A DNA stretch of 5,987 bases from MFZZ01 sp964610165 (GTDB lineage Bacteria; Patescibacteriota; Microgenomatia; UBA1406; GWC2-37-13), in the NCBI GenBank assembly GCA_964610165.1, contig CAZSUZ010000048.1:1-5987 (forward strand). The letters run 5' to 3'. This document shows, in pieces, positions 1-5,437 of this stretch (positions within the stretch are counted from its first letter, which is position 1; each line of letters starts with the position of its first letter). Below the pieces are notes generated by a model. That model made no database searches. It was not told the DNA's origin and saw nothing but the letters and a program-made list of their open reading frames with translations. A program made the position numbers and the translations under genes.

Positions 1-2740
1 CATCCATTTGGGCATTTAATGCTTGAACATTACCACCATCTCTTTCAAAATATTTATTGCCAATAGTTAATAATTCTCTACCTCTTGGAGTAAATACATA
101 AGTAGACATCATGGTTGGTTCGCTTACCTCTGTTTTACCACTCTTGAGCATTTCTTCTTGAATAAGTTTTGTACCAATGTTTGATGTACAAATAACAACT
201 GTATTTTTAAATGAAATTGTTCGTCCCTTATTATCTGTTAAACGCCCATCATCCAAAATTTGAAGTAAGATATTGAAGATATCTGGATGTGCTTTTTCTA
301 CTTCGTCAAATAACACAACAGAGTAAGGTTTTCTTCGAACCATTTCTGTAAGCTTTCCACCTTCTTCATATCCAACATAACCTGGAGGAGGTCCAAGAAG
401 TTTTGCAACTTCATGACGTTCCATATATTCTGTCATGTCAAAGCGGATTACTGCGTCATCTTCATCAAATAATACTTCTGAAACAGTCTTTGCAAGTTCA
501 GTTTTACCTACACCTGTTGGTCCAAGGAATACAAAACTTCCAATTGGTCTATTTGTTGACTTTAATCCTGCTCGTCCTCTTCTAATAGCTTGGGAAACAG
601 ACTTAACTGCATTTTCTTGATCAATCATTCGTTTATGAATGATATCTTCCAAATTAACTAATTTATCTCCTTCTGTTGAAGAAATTCTGGAAACAGGAAT
701 TCCAGTTCGTTTTGCAACTATATCTTTAACAATTTCATCTGTTACTTCTGTAGTTGTACTAGCTTTCTTCATGTTATATTCATCTTGCTTAGATTTAAGT
801 GTTGCTTTTACATCATCAATTTTTGAACGGCCAATTCTTGCTTTCACTTTTTCTCCACCTTTTTCTGCTTCATCAACTTCTTGTTGAATTTGCGCAATGC
901 GTGTTTCTAATGATTGAATTTCTTCTGGTAATGAAATTAATGGTAATCTAACTGCTGCTGCTGCTTCATCCATAAGATCGAATGCCTTATCTGGAAGGAA
1001 ACGATCTCCGATATATCTTTTTGAGAGTTTTACAGCAAGTTCAATTGTTTCTTCTGGAATTTTTACTTTATGAAATGCTTCGTATTTATCTTTTGCAGCC
1101 TTTAACATTTTAATTGCTGCTTCTTGTGAAGGTTCAGGAACAACTACTGTTTGAAATCTTCTTTCAAGAGCGGCATCTTTTTCGATATATTTTCTATACT
1201 CAGTAATTGTTGTTGCACCAATAAACTGAACTTCTCCTCGAGCAAGTGCAGGTTTTATAAAGTTTGAAGCATCAATTGTGCCATCTCCTCCGCCTGCTCC
1301 CATCATCATGTGCATTTCATCAATAAACATAATAATTTCGCCTTTTGCACCTTTAAGTTCATCAACAATATTTTTCATTCTTTCTTCAAATTCTCCTCTA
1401 TGAGAAGCTCCAGCAACGACACCAGCTAAATCCAATTGGAGTATTCTTTTATTTAAAAGACTTTCTGGAACTTGTTTTGCAACAATACGTTCTGCGAGTC
1501 CTTCTACAACAGCAGTTTTACCAACACCAGGTTCACCAATAAGTGCAGGATTATTTTTAATTCTTCTTGAAAGAATATGGACAACACGTTCTATAACATC
1601 AGATCGTTCTACAACTGGGTCTAATTCTCCATTTGCAGCTCTTGCTGTTAAGTCAATAGTGTATTGTTCTAATGCGGATTTTGCTTTTTGGGCAGTTTTT
1701 CCTTCTTTTTCAGCAAGTCCTTCTTTTTTACCTGTTACTTTTTTATTTAAATCTTCTTTCTTCAAGCCAAGCTTTACTAAAATGCGGGCGCCTAATCCTT
1801 CACCTTCATCAAACATTGCAAGTAATAAATGTTCTGGTGAAATAAACTCATACCCCATTTTGCGAGCAATAATAAGTGAATTACTTATTATTTGTTTTAC
1901 ACGTGGTGCAATTTGTGGAGGAGTATTGCTTGTTTCTTTTTTATATACTTTTTCTAATTCCTGATCAATCAATTGTGGCTGAATTTTTAGTTCTACAAAT
2001 GCATTGTATATTTCTCCATCTGAAAGTAATCCATGTAATAAATGTTCACTATCTACATATATATTTTTTAATTCTTTAGCTTTATTATTTGCTTCTAAAA
2101 ATACTTTATTTGATCTTTGTGTAAGGTGAGTCATAATATCTAGATCATTTCGTTTTTTATCGTTAATATTTGATTTGAGAGCATCACCTTTTGGAGCACT
2201 AGAATTGTTTTTATTGTCTACATTCTTTGGATCTTGATTTTTATTATTTAAATCCTTTTGTAAATTTTGATTATTATTCATAGATTGTTTATTCTGATCT
2301 AAGTTTTGATTATTTGATTTTTGATCAGATGATTTATTTTGATCCATATTTATATTTTGATTAGAATCTTTTTTTGTCGCATCTAATCCTTGCCACTCAT
2401 TTTTTTCTTTAGGTGTATCATTTAAAACTGGTTTTGCCGAACCAACACCATTATATGGATCTTGTCCTGAAGGTGTTGAGCCAATGCCATTGTAAGAATT
2501 CCCTTGTGAAGGATTTCCAATACCATTGTATGACTGGCCATTTGCTGGAGTACCAATTCCGTTATAAGACTGACCACTTGGTGGGTTTCCAATACCATTA
2601 TATGACTGAGTTACTGGTGGTGATATTGTCTGCTGCGTATCACTCACAGAACTTACTTGATTATTTGTATTTGTTGATACATCTCCATTTGGATTTGCAT
2701 TAGGGGACTTTTTTCGTATAAAATCAAACATGTTCGACAT
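1..2740 (-). CDS. clpC: ClpC-type Clp ATPase (AAA+ unfoldase) with long repeat-bearing N-terminal extension; 3' end outside window
   Basis: This is a Hsp100/Clp unfoldase that threads proteins through a hexameric pore in the cytoplasm, either for ClpP degradation or for disaggregation. Numbered from the ATG at 2740, residues 1-202 form a non-canonical extension: five YNGIG repeats at 45-104, then an Asn/Gln-rich tract. A double Clp_N domain spans about 203-337. AAA1 carries Walker A GEPGVGKTA (402-410), Walker B FIDE (D474/E475) and arginine-finger ERRF (526-529). A short ClpC-sized middle domain with coiled-coil character follows. AAA2 carries Walker A GPTGVGKTE (740-748), pore loop GYVG and Walker B FDE (D812/E813). 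The first pore loop reads GASHRGEFEER, with His447 where the family usually has Tyr. After SNIG (ends 856) the sequence departs from the usual run towards FRPEF, and no [LIV]GF ClpP-binding tripeptide is seen before the edge. ClpB-like function is therefore possible. An in-frame ATG at 2731 is the alternative start; 2740 coincides with the predicted transcription start. Confidence 0.93.
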   Translation of the reverse strand, partial: MSNMFDFIRKKSPNANPNGDVSTNTNNQVSSVSDTQQTISPPVTQSYNGIGNPPSGQSYNGIGTPANGQSYNGIGNPSQGNSYNGIGSTPSGQDPYNGVGSAKPVLNDTPKEKNEWQGLDATKKDSNQNINMDQNKSSDQKSNNQNLDQNKQSMNNNQNLQKDLNNKNQDPKNVDNKNNSSAPKGDALKSNINDKKRNDLDIMTHLTQRSNKVFLEANNKAKELKNIYVDSEHLLHGLLSDGEIYNAFVELKIQPQLIDQELEKVYKKETSNTPPQIAPRVKQIISNSLIIARKMGYEFISPEHLLLAMFDEGEGLGARILVKLGLKKEDLNKKVTGKKEGLAEKEGKTAQKAKSALEQYTIDLTARAANGELDPVVERSDVIERVVHILSRRIKNNPALIGEPGVGKTAVVEGLAERIVAKQVPESLLNKRILQLDLAGVVAGASHRGEFEERMKNIVDELKGAKGEIIMFIDEMHMMMGAGGGDGTIDASNFIKPALARGEVQFIGATTITEYRKYIEKDAALERRFQTVVVPEPSQEAAIKMLKAAKDKYEAFHKVKIPEETIELAVKLSKRYIGDRFLPDKAFDLMDEAAAAVRLPLISLPEEIQSLETRIAQIQQEVDEAEKGGEKVKARIGRSKIDDVKATLKSKQDEYNMKKASTTTEVTDEIVKDIVAKRTGIPVSRISSTEGDKLVNLEDIIHKRMIDQENAVKSVSQAIRRGRAGLKSTNRPIGSFVFLGPTGVGKTELAKTVSEVLFDEDDAVIRFDMTEYMERHEVAKLLGPPPGYVGYEEGGKLTEMVRRKPYSVVLFDEVEKAHPDIFNILLQILDDGRLTDNKGRTISFKNTVVICTSNIGTKLIQEEMLKSGKTEVSEPTMMSTYVFTPRGRELLTIGNKYFERDGGNVQALNAQMD
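2201..2368 (-). other. Asn/Gln/Asp/Lys-rich low-complexity tract in the Clp N-terminal extension
   Basis: Residues about 125-180 of the Clp protein are dominated by Asn, Gln, Asp, Lys and Ser, with recurring NQN, DQN and NNK words and almost no hydrophobic residues. The tract lies between the YNGIG repeats and the Clp_N domain. It is predicted to be disordered and resembles prion-like N/Q-rich sequence in composition. AT-rich genomes favour AAT/AAA/CAA codons, so part of the bias may be mutational. Confidence 0.75.
2429..2608 (-). repeat. Five in-frame 36-nt repeats encoding [QN]SYNGIGxPxxG in the Clp N-terminal extension
   Basis: Residues 45-104 of the Clp protein are five consecutive units: QSYNGIGNPPSG, QSYNGIGTPANG, QSYNGIGNPSQG, NSYNGIGSTPSG and a degenerate QDPYNGVGSAKP. 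The YNG[IV]G core is invariant apart from Ile to Val in the last unit. Codons for Tyr, Asn and Gly vary between units (TAT/TAC, AAT/AAC, GGT/GGA/GGC), so the repeats are old and look maintained at the protein level. The function is unknown; the composition suggests a flexible, possibly interaction-bearing linker. Confidence 0.9.
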
Positions 2741-2742
2741 GT
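2728..2742. promoter_or_regulatory. Perfect inverted repeat ACATGT-N3-ACATGT at the Clp transcription start
   Basis: The plus strand reads ACATGT TCG ACATGT. Each half is itself a palindrome, giving a symmetric 15-base element that covers the predicted Clp +1 and its first codons. A repressor dimer bound here would block initiation, so it is a candidate operator. It matches neither the CIRCE element of HrcA nor the CtsR heptad repeat. Part of the symmetry may come simply from two closely spaced ATG codons. Confidence 0.3.
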
Positions 2743-2746
2743 ATTC

Positions 2747-2775
2747 ATTATGTGAAAGTATTTTATAAAAGTCAA
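2747..2775 (-). promoter_or_regulatory. Sigma70-type promoter for the Clp gene, predicted leaderless
   Basis: On the minus strand, TTGACT (2775-2770) is followed by exactly 17 bases and then CATAAT (2752-2747). Each hexamer differs from consensus by one base. Standard spacing of six bases after the -10 box puts +1 at 2740, the A of the in-frame ATG that begins MSNMFDF. No Shine-Dalgarno sequence precedes that ATG. The transcript would be leaderless from 2740, or have a 9-base leader if translation starts at 2731. Confidence 0.7.
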
Positions 2776-2776
2776 C
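2759..2776 (+). promoter_or_regulatory. Candidate promoter (-10 region) for the secreted-enzyme operon, near-leaderless
   Basis: TATAAA at 2764-2769 is a good -10 box that would place +1 at 2776-2777, on or next to the ATG of the C39-like gene. No convincing -35 lies 16-18 bases upstream. An alternative pairing is TCGACA (2734-2739), a 19-base spacer and TATTTT (2759-2764), with +1 near 2771. Either way the leader would be 0-6 bases. The -10 lies inside the spacer of the opposing Clp promoter. Confidence 0.45.
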
Positions 2777-3655
2777 ATGAAACTATTAGTTATATTCACA
2801 ATCACTCTTTTTTCACTATTCCTAAGCCCCAATTTAATTTTGGCTCAACCTGATCCTCTGGAAAATCCAGATAGGCCATATATGATTGATGGAGAAGGCA
2901 ATGGCGTTAATCCGGGAGATAATAAAAAAACTTCAAATGAAATTTTTGAAGATTTTTTAGATATTTTTTTTAAACCACCAAAATATGATGGTTCTAATTC
3001 AAATCCGACAAATAACTCCGGATCTAATAATACATTAACACCACAACCATCTGGTGCTACTCAATTCCCAAACCAAACAACACCTAACTTATCACCTGTT
3101 GCAACTCCTGTTCCAGGTAGCTACATTATGAACCGACAGTGTGATTATAAAAGTGTCATGATGCCCGATGGTTGTAGTATTTGTTATGCAGGTTGTGGTC
3201 CTTCTGCTGTATCAAATATTGTTGCAAATCTTGCTGATCCTAATGCAACACCTCCAAGCATTATTTCAAAATATTATGGTTCTAAATATGGTGAAACTAG
3301 ATATGCAAGTTGTGCTGGAAGTACTCTTCAGGGTGCTATATTTGCATTAAATGCTGAAGGTTTTCGAACTGAAATAGTCCCTGGTTTTCAAAGAGGAACA
3401 TCACAAGAAGTTGCAGATAATTTAATGCCTTTTGTAAAATCAGGTTCGTGGATCTTAGCTGGTGGTGATTTTACACTAGGTAGTAACACAGTAGGTCATT
3501 TTTTTGTAATTACTGATATTGTAAAAAATGGGAATGAATATGATGTCTACGGTTTAGATTCTACATTTGGTGATCGAAATACCAGGCCACTAAATTACAG
3601 ATTTATAAAAGATTTACAAGTTGTTAAATTTGCAGCTGCAGTTAGAAGAAAATAA
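2777..3655 (+). CDS. Secreted C39-like (papain-fold) cysteine peptidase with N-terminal IFEDF motif
   Basis: The 292-residue product has a Sec signal peptide (residues 1-23, likely cut at LILA/QPD). An acidic/aromatic motif EIFEDFLDIFFKPPK (55-69) follows, then a Pro/Thr/Ser/Asn-rich linker to about 113 and a catalytic domain. The domain fits the C39-like peptidase pattern. Gln121 is a plausible oxyanion-hole residue, Cys140 lies in AGCGPSAV as nucleophile, His241 lies in GHFFVI, and Asp261 in GLDST completes the triad. Extra cysteines (122, 133, 136, 179) could form disulfides outside the cell. Known C39-like enzymes cleave peptides, often after Gly-Gly leaders; the substrate here is unknown and could be a peptide cross-link or a secreted partner. 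This is the first gene of the operon, one base ahead of the next start. The start is set by the signal peptide and the upstream -10 box. Confidence 0.8.
   Translation: MKLLVIFTITLFSLFLSPNLILAQPDPLENPDRPYMIDGEGNGVNPGDNKKTSNEIFEDFLDIFFKPPKYDGSNSNPTNNSGSNNTLTPQPSGATQFPNQTTPNLSPVATPVPGSYIMNRQCDYKSVMMPDGCSICYAGCGPSAVSNIVANLADPNATPPSIISKYYGSKYGETRYASCAGSTLQGAIFALNAEGFRTEIVPGFQRGTSQEVADNLMPFVKSGSWILAGGDFTLGSNTVGHFFVITDIVKNGNEYDVYGLDSTFGDRNTRPLNYRFIKDLQVVKFAAAVRRK
2939..2983 (+). repeat. Copy 1 of a 45-nt perfect direct repeat encoding the EIFEDFLDIFFKPPK motif
   Basis: These 45 bases are identical to 4214-4258, and both copies are read in the same frame. Sequence on either side diverges quickly at the DNA level, although a short upstream stretch remains similar as protein (KKTSN versus QKNSA). 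The repeat sits between the signal peptide and the low-complexity linker of the C39-like protein. Confidence 0.95.
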
Positions 3656-3656
3656 T

Positions 3657-4082
3657 ATGGACCCAGATACAATCTTAAAAAATAAAAAAATAATCATTAT
3701 TACCTTGGTGCTATTTGTATTTATATTACTTATAGCTATTCTTCTATTAACACTGAATCGTAATACAAATAATAACAATACTATTATTCCCAATGGTCAA
3801 GCTCCAACTCCAGAAGTAACTGGAGATTTTACGGGATATGTTGAACCAGAATTTACAACAGAAGAACAAGCTGAAATTGATCAAAATACAGAGTTATATA
3901 AACTTTCACCATTTAATGGAAATGGATTTACTATTACATATAACTATGAAACATTCCAATATGACGTTATTATTTTAGATCCTATCGCAGAGTCAAGAAA
4001 TAACTTTAATTCATTTATAAATGCCCAGTTTTCGGCTATTCCTGAGGAAAAATTTAATATTATGGAAATGTCCACTCTATGA
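3657..4082 (+). CDS. Small single-pass membrane protein with C-terminal alpha/beta-like domain (hypothetical)
   Basis: This 141-residue protein is not a named family I can assign. A basic N-terminus (KNKK) precedes a strong transmembrane segment (about 11-33). An Asn/Pro/Thr-rich spacer follows (35-55), then an outside domain (about 79-138) with alternating hydrophobics in FTITY and YDVIIL, and a helix-like FNSFINAQF. Domain order and pattern match the product of 4948-5361, so the two are probably distant paralogues. The start at 3657 lies one base after the upstream stop, with a weak AGAAG eight bases before it. An in-frame ATG at 3621 would overlap the C39 gene and add a non-basic prefix, so I did not use it. 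The stop overlaps the next gene as ATGA, indicating translational coupling. It may anchor or partner the secreted enzymes; that is inference. Confidence 0.8.
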   Translation: MDPDTILKNKKIIIITLVLFVFILLIAILLLTLNRNTNNNNTIIPNGQAPTPEVTGDFTGYVEPEFTTEEQAEIDQNTELYKLSPFNGNGFTITYNYETFQYDVIILDPIAESRNNFNSFINAQFSAIPEEKFNIMEMSTL

Positions 4083-4945
4083 AATATTTTTTTTCTGTAT
4101 TACTTATAGGTATATTTATTTTTTTAAACGTAACTGTTTATGCTCAATCTGATATAACAACACCAACAAGAAGTTTAGATGGTGGTACACAAGGTGCACA
4201 AAAAAATTCTGCAGAAATTTTTGAAGATTTTTTAGATATTTTTTTTAAACCACCAAAAAAATCGACCGATGCTCCTAGTAATTCAACTAATAATCCTGTC
4301 ACAAATCCTTCAGCAATTCCTACACCACTGAATTCATTGACACCCTTTCCAACAAATGGTATTCCTTCCCAAACACCTCAAGGAAAACCGGTAGACCAAA
4401 CATTTACAGCTTTACAAACTTTTTATGATTATGTCGGACAAAAAGTTGCAGTACCTACCTGTGTTATTGAAGCAATTTCATATATGGAATACACATCTGT
4501 ATTTAAATACACACCTGAACAAATAAACCAATATATTCAACCAGGACAAAAAATTCCTAATTGCCCTTGGAATTCTTGTTCTGCTGCAGGACATATGCAA
4601 ATGACAATTGGAACAGATGAACGAGGGTCAACATCTTGTAATCGCTGCTGTTGGAATGGAAAATGTTTAAATTCTTGCCCAAATGCATGGGGTTCATACG
4701 GCAATGCAGTAAATCAATATGACGGAGCAAATCATCAATCTAATGTATGTAATTTACGAGATAGCACTTTTGCAGCAGCAAAAAAACTTAAACAAGATAG
4801 TGGAACACAAGCAGGTAATAGAAATTGGGATCAGAATGCTATTTTTCAAGCGGGCAAAAGATACTTTGGAGAATGTAAAACTCCATTTCAACATTTAGGA
4901 AATCGTACGTATTGTGAATTTATAATTCACCAATGTACTTTATAG
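4079..4945 (+). CDS. Secreted cysteine-rich lytic transglycosylase-like (SLT/VirB1-like) protein with N-terminal IFEDF motif
   Basis: The 288-residue product starts with a signal peptide (1-22, likely cut at VYA/QSD). The motif EIFEDFLDIFFKPPK (46-60) is identical to that of the C39-like protein. A Pro/Thr/Asn linker runs to about 106, then an SLT-like domain. YVGQKVAVPTCVIEAISYMEY carries the probable catalytic Glu137, AAGHMQMT (169-176) matches the GxMQ motif, and NAIFQAGKRYFG (253-264) resembles the late helix carrying the AYNAG-type motif. Such enzymes cut the glycan strands of peptidoglycan, and VirB1-type members open the wall for secretion machines. Twelve cysteines in the domain (128, 162, 167, 187, 190, 191, 196, 200, 224, 266, 279, 286) are unusual and suggest disulfides or metal binding. 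Glu137 is followed by Tyr rather than the usual Ser. Its ATG overlaps the previous stop by four bases. Confidence 0.75.
   Translation: MKYFFSVLLIGIFIFLNVTVYAQSDITTPTRSLDGGTQGAQKNSAEIFEDFLDIFFKPPKKSTDAPSNSTNNPVTNPSAIPTPLNSLTPFPTNGIPSQTPQGKPVDQTFTALQTFYDYVGQKVAVPTCVIEAISYMEYTSVFKYTPEQINQYIQPGQKIPNCPWNSCSAAGHMQMTIGTDERGSTSCNRCCWNGKCLNSCPNAWGSYGNAVNQYDGANHQSNVCNLRDSTFAAAKKLKQDSGTQAGNRNWDQNAIFQAGKRYFGECKTPFQHLGNRTYCEFIIHQCTL
4214..4258 (+). repeat. Copy 2 of the 45-nt perfect direct repeat encoding EIFEDFLDIFFKPPK
   Basis: These bases are identical to 2939-2983 at every position, including all synonymous sites, while the linkers and catalytic domains that follow are unrelated. It occupies the same place in the protein, after the signal peptide and before the linker. 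Confidence 0.95.
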
Positions 4946-4947
4946 AT

Positions 4948-5361
4948 ATGAATAATAAAAAATATATATTAATTATTGGTGGTATTGTGCTGTTAATCAT
5001 TTTTCTGTATGTAATGATTAATAGAGTAAGAATGAATATAGGCCAAGATGATAATTTACTTGTAACCACAACTCCTTCACCGCTTCCAACGATTACTCCT
5101 GTAGTTATTAACTACATAGTTCCAACTCTAGCACCAGAAATTCGTAATGAATTACTGTATCCAATTAAATTTGAAGATATAACAGTTGAATATAAAAGTA
5201 GAAGCGGCACATTCCTTATTTATTATCAAGGTGATCAAAATGCAGCCGTACAAACTGTAAATCGTTTCTTTACAGATTTAAATATAAATCAGGATTTATA
5301 TAAGATTGAATACCGCACACTTGACACGGTTACACTTCCACCTAGGGTAGAGGTGGAATAA
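4948..5361 (+). CDS. Small single-pass membrane protein, probable paralogue of the 3657-4082 product (hypothetical)
   Basis: This 137-residue protein has a basic N-terminus (MNNKKY), one transmembrane segment (about 6-25), a Thr/Pro-rich spacer (39-63) and a compact outside domain (about 66-123). The outside domain has strand-like ITVEY and TFLIYY, a helix-like VQTVNRFFTDL and a final YKIEY. The order and spacing of these elements mirror the product of 3657-4082, with low identity. The start at 4948 is two bases after the upstream stop and mirrors the arrangement of the first pair. An in-frame ATG at 4933 overlaps the upstream gene and was not chosen. No Shine-Dalgarno is visible, so translation is probably coupled. 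It ends with tandem TAA TAA and is the last gene of the operon. The function is unknown. Confidence 0.8.
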   Translation: MNNKKYILIIGGIVLLIIFLYVMINRVRMNIGQDDNLLVTTTPSPLPTITPVVINYIVPTLAPEIRNELLYPIKFEDITVEYKSRSGTFLIYYQGDQNAAVQTVNRFFTDLNINQDLYKIEYRTLDTVTLPPRVEVE

Positions 5362-5396
5362 TAAAAAATTTCATTTAAAAATACACATTACTTTCA

Positions 5397-5426
5397 TTGA
5401 CTTTAGTTTGGATAATTAGTTAGAAT
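5397..5426 (+). promoter_or_regulatory. Sigma70-type promoter for the VirB6-like gene, very short leader
   Basis: TTGACT (5397-5402), an 18-base spacer and TAGAAT (5421-5426) give a near-consensus promoter in the 76-base gap after the operon. The predicted start is near 5432-5434, four to six bases before the ATG at 5438, too short for a Shine-Dalgarno site. No GC-rich hairpin with a T run is visible in this gap, so read-through from the upstream operon is possible. Confidence 0.6.
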
Positions 5427-5437
5427 AATCTATAGAC

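Noticed and set aside
2429..2608. Regular 36-nt periodicity resembling a CRISPR array.
   Set aside because: Units are adjacent with no spacers, diverge at third codon positions and lie in frame in a protein-coding gene.
403..2703. Short plus-strand open frames at 403-620, 639-887, 1659-2079 and 2413-2703.
   Set aside because: All lie antisense to the intact, motif-rich Clp reading frame and have no recognisable domains or start signals.
2924..2971. A7 and T8 runs in the C39-like gene, with matching runs at 4200-4206 and 4239-4246, as phase-variation tracts.
   Set aside because: Such runs are short and expected in an AT-rich genome, both genes are in frame, and the T8 run is part of the conserved motif.
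3168..3350. A 60-codon plus-strand frame inside the C39-like gene.
   Set aside because: It overlaps the catalytic Cys region in another frame and has a low-complexity hydrophobic translation typical of a shadow frame.
3621..3656. Upstream in-frame ATG giving a 12-residue longer first membrane protein.
   Set aside because: It would overlap the C39 gene by 35 bases. The ATG at 3657 directly follows the stop, has a weak AGAAG in front and gives a normal basic N-terminus before the membrane segment.
4933..4947. Upstream in-frame ATG for the second small membrane protein.
   Set aside because: The start at 4948 mirrors the arrangement of the first module and avoids a needless overlap with the upstream gene.
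5362..5437. Rho-independent terminator after the operon.
   Set aside because: The gap is AT-rich with no stable GC stem followed by a T run; only a promoter can be supported there.
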